Assembly (NCBI RefSeq): GCF_029603165.1
Contig: NZ_JAQSVC010000002.1
Location: 558,001 to 622,000 of the forward strand
Source of the DNA: Galbibacter pacificus
GTDB taxonomy: Bacteria > Bacteroidota > Bacteroidia > Flavobacteriales > Flavobacteriaceae
Reading direction: 5' to 3'
DNA: 64,000 nucleotides
The position numbers were made by a program, and so were the translations under genes. Positions 37,902-46,996 of the stretch are shown here, in pieces. Under the pieces are notes generated by a model. The model did not search any database. It had not been told where the DNA came from and saw only the letters and a program-made list of their open reading frames with translations. The stretch's first letter is position 1; each line of letters opens with the position of its first letter.

Positions 37902-38532
37902 TATTGCAGTTGTAGACGATCATTCTTTATTTGCTAAATCGCTAACTTCCCTGATTGATTCATTTAATGAATATCATGTAACCCTTCATGCTACGAACGG
38001 TCAAAAATTCATTGAAGCATTGAATGAAAACGATATGCCCGATATTGTATTATTAGACATCAATATGCCAATAATGAACGGCATAGAAACCATGGAATGG
38101 CTAAAAGAAAACCATCCTGCACAAAAAGCCATTGCCCTTTCCATGGACGATAGCGAAGAAACCATTATTAAAATGTTGCGCCTTGGTGCCAAAGGATACC
38201 TGCTAAAAGATATTCATCCCGAAATTTTTGAAAATGCCCTGAACGATGTTATTGAAAAGGGTTTTTATTATTCCGACAGGATTACAAATAAACTGCTCGA
38301 TACCATTGATAAAAAGCAAAACGACGATCATGGCATTCAACTAAAAGACAGGGAAATAGAGTTTTTAAAACTTGCCTGTACAGAAATGACCTATAAAGAA
38401 ATTGCTGCCGAAATGTTCCTGTCGCCCAAGACCATTGATGGATATAGGGAAAGTTTATTCGAAAAACTTGACGTAAGAAGCCGCATAGGCCTTGTACTTT
38501 ATGGCATTAAAAACAAATACATCGAGATGTAA
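37888..38532 (+). CDS. LuxR/NarL-family response regulator
   Basis: A 214-residue DNA-binding regulator. The receiver domain has VVDDHS (acidic pocket), the phosphorylation Asp in IVLLDINMPIMNG (about residue 57), ALSMDD and a KGYLLKD motif with the conserved Lys. The C-terminal LuxR-type HTH is LKLACTEMTYKEIAAEMFLSPKTIDGYRESLFEKLDVRSR (about 155-200). It is presumably phosphorylated by the kinase just upstream. Its targets are not visible here. A terminator follows immediately. Confidence 0.93.
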   Translation: MKKYSIAVVDDHSLFAKSLTSLIDSFNEYHVTLHATNGQKFIEALNENDMPDIVLLDINMPIMNGIETMEWLKENHPAQKAIALSMDDSEETIIKMLRLGAKGYLLKDIHPEIFENALNDVIEKGFYYSDRITNKLLDTIDKKQNDDHGIQLKDREIEFLKLACTEMTYKEIAAEMFLSPKTIDGYRESLFEKLDVRSRIGLVLYGIKNKYIEM

Positions 38533-38551
38533 CCTCTTTCTCCCGAAGAGG
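38533..38551 (+). terminator. Terminator after the response regulator
   Basis: CCTCTT (38533-38538) pairs with AAGAGG (38546-38551), loop of seven, followed by GTTTTT. A short but typical intrinsic terminator, starting one base after the stop codon. Confidence 0.65.
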
Positions 38552-38604
38552 GTTTTTACCGTTATATACGAGTTGGCGGTAATTTTAAAAGAAAACCGTG
38601 AAAA

Positions 38605-40613
38605 TTGAAAAAAATAGATTTACATATTCATACTGTTCAATCTGTTAGTGACAACAGATACTTCGATTTTAATATTGAATCACTAAAAGAATATGTTGAT
38701 TTATTAGAAATTGATTGTATCGCAATTACAAACCATAACTTGTTTGACAAAATCCAATTTGAACACATTTGTCAAGAGTTAAATATAAAAGTTTTCCCAG
38801 GAATAGAGATTGATTTAGAAAGTGGTCATTTACTTCTGATTTCAGAAAATGAACTACTTGATGACTTTAATTTAAAATGTCAAAAAGTAAAAGACTTAAT
38901 TCCCACGAAAGATGACTCAATTAGTTATGAACAACTAATTGAAATTTTCCCAAACCTAAACAATTATCTTTTAATTCCACATTACGACAAAAAACCAAAT
39001 ATCAAACCAAACACAATAACAAAATTTGGAGACAACATTTTTGTTGGAGAGGTAACGAGTTTGAGAAAGTTTAAAGCTTGTATTAAAGAAGCGGACAAAC
39101 TAACACCTGTAATATTTAGTGACTAGGTTTGTTGAAAATATGCCTTCATATCCCACCAAACAAACATTCGTAGATGCAGAAGACACAACCTTAAACGCAA
39201 TTAAAGGTTGTTTATATGACAAAACAAAGGTTTTTCTTTCTAAAGAAGATGGTAATGATTTTTTCCAAGCTACAGATGACGGTATAATTTTATCAACGGG
39301 CTTAAATGTTATTGTTGGCGGACGTTCTTCTGGAAAAACTTACACTTTAGACAAGATTTGCGATAACTTTGATAATGTAAAATATTTAAGACAATTCTCT
39401 CTGCTTCAAAACGATAAAGAAAATTTTAAAAAATTAGTTACAACAAGACACAGTTTAGTAACCGAAAACTATTTAAAAGAATTCAAAGATGTCGTTTTAG
39501 ATGTTAACGAAATTGACCTTAAATCAAATGATATTTCTCTCGAAAAATATTTAAGTTCACTTAAAAAGTATGCTTCAGAAAGCGATAATTTAGATACATT
39601 TTCATATATAACGAAACTAAATTTACATTAGACAATTTAGAAAACCTAAAAAAACTAATCTCGGCAACAGAAACCTTACTTGAAACTAATGAGTATAAAG
39701 ACATTGTCAACAAGCATATCACTGATGATAGTTTAAAGAACTTAATTACAGAACTGAACTTATCGAAAAACACAATGAACTTTATGAAAAGAATCTAAAA
39801 AAGGATTGGACAAATAGTCTAATTGAATCAATAAAAGAAAGTTTGAGATTTCGTTCAACAACAACTTCAATTGAGGATGTTGATTTTGAAAAAATTCAAT
39901 TTGAAAAAATTAAAGTTCAAAAATTTACTAGACTTGTTAAGAATGTTCAAACAGAAAAAGTAATTGACAGTAAGGAGATAAGAGGTTTTAAAGTCTTGGC
40001 AAAAACTAAAAAATATACTGGAGCAAACCAGCTTAAAAAGAAAAGCAAGACTAATTTAGGATTTAGCGAAGCATTTAATAATTATGAGAATCCATATAAA
40101 TTTTTAATTGCACTTCAAAATGTAGGAATTGAAGAAACTGATTTCTATAAATATTTTGTGGACATAGATTACAGAACACTAAATAAACACGGTTATGAGG
40201 TTTCTGGAGGTGAACGCTCGGAATTCAATTTGCTTCACGAAATAAGTGATGCCTTAAAACACGACTTATTACTTATTGATGAGCCTGAATCTTCATTTGA
40301 TAATATTTTTCTAAAAAGTGAAGTAAACGAGTTAATTAAAGAAATTGCAAAAGAAATCCCTGTAATTGTAGTCACTCATAATAGTACCATTGGAGCTTCA
40401 ATCAATCCAAACCATCTTGTTTTTACACAAAAATTAGTTAACAGTGGAAATGTAGAATATAAAGTCTTTTTTGGGCATCCTACAAGTAAAACATTAAAAA
40501 ATGTTGATGGAGAATTGATTAAAAATTTAGATGTACTTATGAACTGTCTTGAAGCAGGAGAAGAAGCATACAACCAACGAAATACAATGAATTATGAAAT
40601 TCTTAAAGATTGA
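38605..40613 (+). pseudogene. Frameshifted PHP-domain / ABC-type ATPase gene
   Basis: A gene of about 670 codons broken by three frameshifts (near 39122, 39600-39620 and 39755). The N-terminal part is a PHP phosphoesterase domain (IDLHIHTVQSVSDNRYFDF, IAITNHNLFD, VFPGIEIDLESGH, LLIPHYDKKP). The middle has Walker A (VGGRSSGKTYTLD) and a coiled region. The last part has the ABC signature VSGGERSEF, Walker B LLLIDEPESSFDN and the switch VVTHNSTIGAS. Such PHP-plus-ATPase proteins (TrlF-like) are linked to DNA/RNA metabolism and defence, by family association only. The shifts do not fall on homopolymers, so real decay is likelier than sequencing error. Base composition is more AT-rich than neighbours. 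Confidence 0.8.
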
Positions 40614-40890
40614 TGATAACCAAGCCTTTTTTATAAAAGACAAAAACGAACCTGAAATATGGACTGAAATTGACAAAATAGAAAAAGATGATTTATTGAA
40701 ACTTTTAGATTTCGCTACAGAAGATGATTTTGAAATGGATGTTTACGATGAAAATACTTTAGCGAATAAAGCACATCAACTAATCTACAAAAGTATATCT
40801 GAGAAGCTGAATGTATTTTTAACTAATAAAAGTAGATTTAAAGACCAAACCGAAGCAATATATAAGGAAGCTTTGGAAAAATACCAATAA
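40594..40890 (+). CDS. Small partner protein of the PHP/ATPase gene, unrecognised
   Basis: A 98-residue acidic protein that I do not recognise. The start MKFLKIDDNQAFFIKD overlaps the end of the PHP/ATPase gene by 20 bp, so the two formed one operon. It is helical with many Asp/Glu/Lys residues and no membrane span. Its AT-rich codon use matches the broken gene and differs from the genes around, indicating joint acquisition. A role with the ATPase is inferred from position only. Confidence 0.5.
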   Translation: MKFLKIDDNQAFFIKDKNEPEIWTEIDKIEKDDLLKLLDFATEDDFEMDVYDENTLANKAHQLIYKSISEKLNVFLTNKSRFKDQTEAIYKEALEKYQ

Positions 40891-41027
40891 AAAACTACCG
40901 CCAACAATGGCTCCTATAAACAATTGGGGCGAAAGTGATAAAACGAAAGTATGAACATAAAACAGAGGTCGGTGCCAAACCGAAAAGTCAGGGCTTAAAA
41001 TTCCCAACTGTTCATAGCCGAGACCGT

Positions 41028-41567
41028 TTACTTGGCTATAGAAAAAGCGGTTATTTCTATTTTATAAAGCAACCATTCGGCTGTTTCATTGGGAAGCCCT
41101 GTGGTTCCCTCTAACTTTAAACCGAGCTTTTCGATAAGTTTTTGCGACGAAATATTGTCTTTTTTGGTTATGGCCTTTATTTCTTTCAGCTTAAAATCTT
41201 CAAAAGCAGCCTGCAACAATCTTTTGGATGCTTCAAATGCATATCCCTTTTTTCCGTATTCGGGCAAAAAGGCAAAACCTATGTCAATCCCTTCTACCCC
41301 TTCCCGATCGTATAGGCCTACGCTCCCTATTTTTATTTGGTCCGATTTTCTAATAACGGTATAATTGGAATAGCCTAATTCTTTAAGCTGGGGAAGCATG
41401 CTGTTTTCAATATAAGCAACCGCAGCTTTTATAGATTTTACCTTTCTATCGCCTATATATCGAATCCAATGTGGGGTATTAAACAATTTGTACACCAAAT
41501 CGGCATCGTTTGTGGTAGTTGGTTTTATTAAAAGCCTATCGGTCTCGAGTGTTTTGTAATCGTTCAT
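41028..41567 (-). CDS. GNAT acetyltransferase (RimJ/RimL-like)
   Basis: A 179-residue acetyltransferase of the GNAT fold, RimJ/RimL subgroup. The N-terminus LETDRLLIKPTTTNDADLVYKLFNTPHWIRYIGD is typical, followed by the acetyl-CoA loop DIGFAFLPEYGKKGYAFEASKRLLQAAF (here YGKKGYA for Q/RxxGxG/A). It would acetylate an N-terminus or an amino compound; the substrate is unknown. Separated from dsbD by 48 bp on the same strand; it may be the last gene of that group. Confidence 0.85.
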   Translation of the reverse strand: MNDYKTLETDRLLIKPTTTNDADLVYKLFNTPHWIRYIGDRKVKSIKAAVAYIENSMLPQLKELGYSNYTVIRKSDQIKIGSVGLYDREGVEGIDIGFAFLPEYGKKGYAFEASKRLLQAAFEDFKLKEIKAITKKDNISSQKLIEKLGLKLEGTTGLPNETAEWLLYKIEITAFSIAK

Positions 41568-41615
41568 TTTTTTCTGTGGAATTGCTCTACTTATGGAAAT
41601 TATAGATAAGGCAGC

Positions 41616-43586
41616 CTATTTTATTTCCTTGTAATTCTCCAACCCGGATTTAAGCCATTCGTAATAAGTTACGGCATCGGTATATTGTTGTGGGGGATTA
41701 AGCAATTCAAAGCTTGGCGACATTAAAATATAATAAGGTTGCGAAGCCGTTCTAAAGTTAATGGTTTGAAAGGTGGCCCATTTATCCCCGATGGTTTTTA
41801 TTTCCTTTACGCGGCCATTTTCTGTTTTAAAATTGAACTGTTCATCTTCCGATAGGTTTTTTCGGTCGTCCACATATAAAGAAATAAGCACATAATTTTC
41901 GTTCAGTAACGAAAAAATTTCGGGTTCGCTCCATACATTTTCTTCTATTTTACGGCAATTTACGCATGCCCAACCCGTAAAATCCAACAAAATGGGCTTG
42001 TTGTGCTCTTGGGCATAGGCCAGGCCTTCTTCAAAATCCTTAAAACAAGTAAGTCCCAATGGGCAATTGCTTTCCTGTGGATAAATGCTATAAAAAACGG
42101 GAGGCGGAAAACCACTAAGCATTTTTAAATTGGATTCTTTGGACTTTTGAAGCCCGGGAACCAAATAAATAATAAAGCAAACAATGGCAATCCCAAAAAT
42201 AGCCCTGTAAAAACTTAGTTTTTTCTTGGGGCCATCATGCGGAAAACGGATAAGTCCGAACACATACAAGGCCATGGCCACAAAAATAACAATCCATATC
42301 CCGATAAATACTTCCCTTTTGAGTATTCCCCAATGCTCTACCATATCGGCATTTGATAAAAACTTAAATGCCAGTGCCAGCTCCAAAAAACCAAGTATTA
42401 CCTTGGTAGTATTCATCCAACCGCCGGATTTAGGCAATGACTTCAACATATTTGGGAATAGTGCAAACAGTGCGAACGGTAATGCCAAGGCAACACCAAA
42501 GCCAGTCATACCAACTGTTAACTGGGTAGCACCGCCATCGTTGGAAAGCGAGCCTGCCAACAACGAGCCCAGAATGGGACCCGTACACGAAAAAGATACA
42601 ATGGCCAATGTTAATGCCATGAAAAATATGCCTACAATCCCTCCGGAACCCGATGCCGAATCCATTTTATTTCCCCAAGACGAAGGCAAGGTAAGTTCGT
42701 AAAACCCAAAGAACGAAAATGCAAAAAAGATAAAAATGACAAAGAAAATTACATTGAGCCATACATTTGTTGAAATGTTATTTAAAATTTCGGGGGCGAT
42801 GGAATCTAAAAAGTGAAAGGGAATGCTCAAAGCCATGTAAATCCCAATGATAAATACGCCATAAAGCACCGCATTGGATATTCCTTTTCTTTTATTTCCC
42901 GACTGCTTGGTAAAAAATGAAACTGTAAGCGGTATCATTGGGAACACACAAGGCGTAAGCAATGCTATAAGTCCGCCTAAAAACCCAAGTATGAACAAAC
43001 TGGTAAGATCTTTTTCCTGCCCAGAGCTATCACCCTGCTCGTAATTTAAAAGGTCTTTGTTTTTTATGGGCAGTTCCAAATTTTCGATTAAATTAATGCT
43101 TTGGCCGTCTACTTCCTTATTAAAAGAAACTTTGTTCCCGTCAAGGGAAAAACCTAAATCGGCATCCCTAAATATGCAACGTTCGTCATCGCAGGCCTGA
43201 TATTGTACCAGCCCAATAACCGAAGGCGTTTCGGGGTTTATAAGCCTTATACGCTGTTTAAATGTGGCGCTATTGGCAAAATAGGCCAGTTCCATTTCAA
43301 ATATTTTATCAAATTCAGTTACGGGCTCGCCCTCCTCTATGCCGCCCACCAATTCAATGTCCTTGCCTACATTTTGAAAAGTAAACTCGGTTGGAATAAT
43401 TGCTGCTTCCTCGCCAAGCGGCTGGTTTTGTGCATATAAATGCCAATGCTCGATAATTTCTGCATTGATTATTAAGTTGTATTCTGTTTCAGATATTTTT
43501 TCTACGGAAGTACTCCATTTTACCGGTTCCTGTGCCTGTAAAAAAGTAGTCAATAAAAGTATAAAACCAATTAGTAAATTACGCAT
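41616..43586 (-). CDS. dsbD: Thiol:disulfide interchange protein, DsbD-like
   Basis: An inner-membrane protein that carries electrons from cytoplasmic thioredoxin to the periplasm. The signal peptide (RNLLIGFILLLTTFLQAQ) leads to an N-terminal DsbD-alpha-like domain (about 20-150), then eight membrane spans with the CcdA-like core (LLTPCVFPMIPLTVSFF; SFSCTGPILGSLLAGS), and a C-terminal thioredoxin domain with the active CxxC in GWACVNCRKIEENVW. I use the ATG at 43586; an upstream TTG at 43598 would extend it. The ATG overlaps the tilS stop region, so the genes are coupled. Confidence 0.9.
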   Translation of the reverse strand: MRNLLIGFILLLTTFLQAQEPVKWSTSVEKISETEYNLIINAEIIEHWHLYAQNQPLGEEAAIIPTEFTFQNVGKDIELVGGIEEGEPVTEFDKIFEMELAYFANSATFKQRIRLINPETPSVIGLVQYQACDDERCIFRDADLGFSLDGNKVSFNKEVDGQSINLIENLELPIKNKDLLNYEQGDSSGQEKDLTSLFILGFLGGLIALLTPCVFPMIPLTVSFFTKQSGNKRKGISNAVLYGVFIIGIYMALSIPFHFLDSIAPEILNNISTNVWLNVIFFVIFIFFAFSFFGFYELTLPSSWGNKMDSASGSGGIVGIFFMALTLAIVSFSCTGPILGSLLAGSLSNDGGATQLTVGMTGFGVALALPFALFALFPNMLKSLPKSGGWMNTTKVILGFLELALAFKFLSNADMVEHWGILKREVFIGIWIVIFVAMALYVFGLIRFPHDGPKKKLSFYRAIFGIAIVCFIIYLVPGLQKSKESNLKMLSGFPPPVFYSIYPQESNCPLGLTCFKDFEEGLAYAQEHNKPILLDFTGWACVNCRKIEENVWSEPEIFSLLNENYVLISLYVDDRKNLSEDEQFNFKTENGRVKEIKTIGDKWATFQTINFRTASQPYYILMSPSFELLNPPQQYTDAVTYYEWLKSGLENYKEIK

Positions 43587-44895
43587 CAACGCTTTCAATT
43601 TTAATTATTTGCTTCGTTTTTTCGGTTACTTTATATCGGTTATCGGCCCTGTGACCAATAACCCAAATAATTTCATTGTTATTATTGCAAAGCAACCATT
43701 GTTGTTCTTTATCTGGAAGCGAGAATTTTTCGTCTTTAAAGTATTTACTTATTTTCTTCTTCCCTTGCATTCCAAAGGGGTAAAAATAGTCACCATTTTT
43801 CCATTTCCTGAGTTTTAGGGGAAACTTTAACTTTTCTTTATCAACATAGACTGTACAAGGGTTCGACGTGTTTATATGGTCTACTAAATCTATAGACAAA
43901 TTGATTGGTGTTGTTAACCGGCTATTTTCTTCATAGATACAATATATTTCCTCTTTATTTTGAAAATCAACAGGAGTTATAATGATGGAATCCCGGTCTT
44001 TTACCAGTCTATGGGTTTCAGAAAGAAGCTGTTTTCCGCTTTGCGATTGCAAAATATCTTCAATTTCGTTAGGTTCGGTAAAACCATAATCGGCAAAGAG
44101 GTAAAATAGATATGTTAGCCTTGGGGAAAGGCTTTTTAATTTATCGATTTCAATAATGATTTTATCATTTTCTTCAATAAAAATATCCGATCGTAATTTT
44201 ACGATGTTGTTTTCTATCAATTTGGCATCCCCTTTTAGGTTTTCAACGGTACGTTTAAAGTTATTTAGCAATGCAGGATTTATCTCTTTTAGCTTCGGAA
44301 TAATATCGTGTCTCAATTTATTGCGCAAATATTTTGTTTCGGCATTACTGCTATCTTCCCGCCAAAGTATGTTGTTATGAATTGCAAACTCTTGGATTTC
44401 TTCGCGCGAAAATAACAACAAGGGGCGCACAATATAGTTGTTGACTTCTGGAATGCCCGTTAAGCCCTGCAAACCCGTGCCCCGTGACAAGTTTATTAAA
44501 AACGTTTCAAGGCTATCGTCGGCATGATGTGCCGTGCATAGATAATCAAAATTCAAAACGTCCTTTTGTTCCTCGAACCATTTGTACCGCAAATCCCTTG
44601 CGGCAATCTGTGTTGATGTTTTGTATTTTTCAACATACGCATTGGTATCAAAACGTACACTGTAAAAAGGAATCCCGTATTTTTTTGCTTGTTTCTGAAT
44701 AAATTGCTCATCGGCATCACTTACGGCACCGCGTAACTGAAAATTACAATGCAGGACACAAACATCCATTTTTAATTGATGGAACAAATACAATAAAACC
44801 ATGCTGTCTATTCCACCGCTCACGGCAACTGCAATACGTGATGAAGATAAAAAAGACAAATGCCCGTTTATATGATGATGGAATTTTTCTAACAT
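43579..44895 (-). CDS. tilS: tRNA(Ile)-lysidine synthase
   Basis: Essential tRNA modification enzyme that makes lysidine at the wobble C of the isoleucine CAU tRNA so that it reads AUA. The PP-loop signature AVSGGIDSMVLLYLFHQ is at about residue 23, followed by LHCNFQLRG, TAHHADDSLETFLINLSRGTG and LRHDIIPKLKEINP. The C-terminal substrate-binding part ends near ICRADNRYKV-like sequence (IGHRADNRYKVT). The 438-residue length is normal. It is immediately upstream of dsbD and overlaps it. Confidence 0.94.
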   Translation of the reverse strand: MLEKFHHHINGHLSFLSSSRIAVAVSGGIDSMVLLYLFHQLKMDVCVLHCNFQLRGAVSDADEQFIQKQAKKYGIPFYSVRFDTNAYVEKYKTSTQIAARDLRYKWFEEQKDVLNFDYLCTAHHADDSLETFLINLSRGTGLQGLTGIPEVNNYIVRPLLLFSREEIQEFAIHNNILWREDSSNAETKYLRNKLRHDIIPKLKEINPALLNNFKRTVENLKGDAKLIENNIVKLRSDIFIEENDKIIIEIDKLKSLSPRLTYLFYLFADYGFTEPNEIEDILQSQSGKQLLSETHRLVKDRDSIIITPVDFQNKEEIYCIYEENSRLTTPINLSIDLVDHINTSNPCTVYVDKEKLKFPLKLRKWKNGDYFYPFGMQGKKKISKYFKDEKFSLPDKEQQWLLCNNNNEIIWVIGHRADNRYKVTEKTKQIIKIESVDA

Positions 44896-45004
44896 ATCAC
44901 AAAAGTAGTTAAAGACATTTTTAAATGAATATGTTTTGATTTTTTATTGCAAAAGGGATGATATTTAAGTTATTAAAATAAATACTTTGCAGCAAAAAAA
45001 AGTG

Positions 45005-45850
45005 CTATTGACTTACCCTTTCACCATATAATTGACCGTCCAACCATTCAATAACGGTTTTGTAGACATCTTCTTTTTCCAGGTCGTTGTGCAATTCGTG
45101 GTAGCCTCCTTTGTATAGTTTTAGGGTAACAAAATCTGATTGTTTTGCAAAAGCCTTGCTTGCCCAATGACTTGTAATGTAATCTCCAGTTCCATGAAGC
45201 AATAATATTGGTTTCTCAATCGCTTTGGCATTGTTAAGCACCCATTCGCCCCATTTTATAAAAGGAAAGGTAAAGTTTGGACTTATGCGATCGTGCACCA
45301 AAGGGTCTTCTTTATATTTTTCAATTTCCCGCTCATCCCTTGATATGTATTTGGGCTCAATCCCGCTGGGCATTGTTACAAAAGGAAGTATGTAATAAAA
45401 AATTTTGCCCATATTGATTTTCCAGCTGGGTGGATCGAATGCCATACGTAAAAACGGACTCGTAACAATAATACCCTCAATTTCGGGGTTACGCTGCATA
45501 GCATAGTTTAACACCACATTTCCACCCATGCTATGCCCGTATAAATATACCGGGAGCCCAGGAAACACTTCTTCTTTTTTTTCAAACACAGCTTCAACAC
45601 TGTCCAAAACAGCTTTATAACTTGGGCAATGTCCACGTTTTCCTTCACTATGGCCATGACCAAAATGGTCGAAACTAAAAACGGCATATCCTGCATGAAC
45701 CAATTCCGGGATTAAAGAACTTGTGTACCTCCCACTGTGCTCGCCCATGCCATGCACTAATATTACTGCTGATTTTGGTGATTCCCTATGCCAATATTGG
45801 CCAAACAAGCGTTTATTTCGACAATAAAAATGATAACCTTGGTATTCCAT
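45005..45850 (-). CDS. Alpha/beta hydrolase, monoacylglycerol lipase / lysophospholipase type
   Basis: A 281-residue serine hydrolase of the Hydrolase_4 group. Motifs are VILVHGMGEHSGRY (oxyanion hole), FSFDHFGHGHSEGKRG, the nucleophile elbow YLYGHSMGGNVVLNYA (Ser near residue 107), LLHGTGDYITSH (Asp) and YKGGYHELHND (His). The triad is complete. Family members cleave monoacylglycerols or lysophospholipids; no signal peptide was seen. It lies alone, 109 bp after tilS start and 154 bp before the GH43 gene end. Confidence 0.88.
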   Translation of the reverse strand: MEYQGYHFYCRNKRLFGQYWHRESPKSAVILVHGMGEHSGRYTSSLIPELVHAGYAVFSFDHFGHGHSEGKRGHCPSYKAVLDSVEAVFEKKEEVFPGLPVYLYGHSMGGNVVLNYAMQRNPEIEGIIVTSPFLRMAFDPPSWKINMGKIFYYILPFVTMPSGIEPKYISRDEREIEKYKEDPLVHDRISPNFTFPFIKWGEWVLNNAKAIEKPILLLHGTGDYITSHWASKAFAKQSDFVTLKLYKGGYHELHNDLEKEDVYKTVIEWLDGQLYGERVSQ

Positions 45851-45955
45851 AAATGGATTTGGGGTAATGGTTAGTTACCCCTAAAATCGTAAATTGTAAT
45901 GAAATACGCTATTTTTTAGTTAGAATTATTTAAAATACTGTTACAATAGCTAATT

Positions 45956-45991
45956 AAAACCCGCAAGTTTTTCAAAAAATTTGCGGGTTTT
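45956..45991 (-). terminator. Terminator after the GH43 gene
   Basis: AAAACCCGCAA (45956-45966) pairs with TTGCGGGTTTT (45981-45991) through an 11-bp stem, with A/T-rich loop and flanks. On the minus strand it lies 14 bp after the GH43 stop. Confidence 0.8.
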
Positions 45992-46004
45992 GGTTTATAA
46001 GGTT

Positions 46005-46967
46005 TTATTTTTTTAAAGGATGCGCTTTTACACCTTCTTTGGTGATCTTAACGGGAAGTATGTGTCCGTTTTCATCAAACTCCATGACTTCAATACAGGT
46101 TTCGCGGAAATCCCTTCCTTTTTCAGACATCGGACGTCTGTGATAAACAATATAATACGTGTCGGCGTCCGGAACTTTAATTACAGAATGGTGCCCGGCT
46201 CCATTGGCAATTTCTGGATCTTGTTGCAATATTTTATCAATACGCTTAAAAGGCCCCATGGGCGAATCGGCGATGGCGTAGGCCACACTGTAATCTGGTC
46301 CTGTCCATCCTCCTTCAGACCACATAAAATAGTATTTTCCATCGCGTATAAACATAAAAGGGCCTTCAACATAACCTTCAGGGGTAATCTCTTTAAAAAC
46401 GGTACCGTCTTCATAAGGAACAAACCCCGTAAAGTCGTCATTTAATTTTGCAATGTTGCAGTGTTTCCATCCCCCGTAAATTAAATAATACTGTCCGTCT
46501 TGGTCGTGAAACACAAACTGATCGATAGGCTGTGCGCCGTTATGGAATTTATCAATAAGTGGTTTTCCCAATAAATCTTTGTACGGGCCGCCCGGTGCAT
46601 TGGAAACGGCTACCCCGATCCCGCCCAATTCATGGTCGTTCTGTATGTCGTTCGCGCCAAAAAACAAGTAATACTTATTGTCTTTTTCAATAATAGACGG
46701 TGCCCAAACGGCCCGTTTTGCCCATTTTACCGCAGATGTATCCAATACTTTTTCATGCTTGGTCCAATGTACCAAATCGGGGGAAGAAAAAGCATCAAAA
46801 AACACTTGTTCTTCATACGGAGCAGAATACGTAGGGAAAATCCAATATTCATCGTTAAAAATTATTCCTTCCGGATCGGCATACCAACCGGGAAAAACAG
46901 GATTGTTATTTTGTGCATTTAGGGAATAAGCAACTACAAAAAGTAGGGAAAGAACCAGTTTTTTCAT
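46005..46967 (-). CDS. Glycoside hydrolase family 43 protein
   Basis: A 320-residue exported five-bladed beta-propeller enzyme. The signal peptide is KKLVLSLLFVVAYSLNAQ, followed by NPVFPGWYADPEGIIFNDEYWIF (the GH43 catalytic base Asp), VHWTKHE, WAPSIIEKDNKYYLFFGAN (Trp-Ala-Pro and modulator Asp region) and GYVEGPFMFIRDGKYYFMWSEG with the catalytic acid Glu. Family activities are mainly arabinofuranosidase and xylosidase; the exact substrate is unknown. It ends at a good terminator and begins 30 bp after pabB on the same strand. Confidence 0.9.
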   Translation of the reverse strand: MKKLVLSLLFVVAYSLNAQNNNPVFPGWYADPEGIIFNDEYWIFPTYSAPYEEQVFFDAFSSPDLVHWTKHEKVLDTSAVKWAKRAVWAPSIIEKDNKYYLFFGANDIQNDHELGGIGVAVSNAPGGPYKDLLGKPLIDKFHNGAQPIDQFVFHDQDGQYYLIYGGWKHCNIAKLNDDFTGFVPYEDGTVFKEITPEGYVEGPFMFIRDGKYYFMWSEGGWTGPDYSVAYAIADSPMGPFKRIDKILQQDPEIANGAGHHSVIKVPDADTYYIVYHRRPMSEKGRDFRETCIEVMEFDENGHILPVKITKEGVKAHPLKK

Positions 46968-46996
46968 TTATTTAATCGTTTTAGTATATTCTATAT

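Larger units (their letters stand above)
38571..40905. mobile_element. Putative acquired cassette bounded by GTTGGCGGTA / TACCGCCAAC
   Basis: GTTGGCGGTA at 38572-38581 and its reverse complement at 40896-40905 bracket the AT-rich PHP/ATPase and partner genes. No transposase, integrase or target duplication is visible. The region to the right (40906-41027) holds GGGGCGAAAGTG-like sequence without a gene. Confidence 0.4.

Noticed and set aside
39115-39130. Programmed frameshift in the PHP/ATPase gene.
   Set aside because: No slippery heptamer is present and two further shifts follow, in different directions; decay is simpler.
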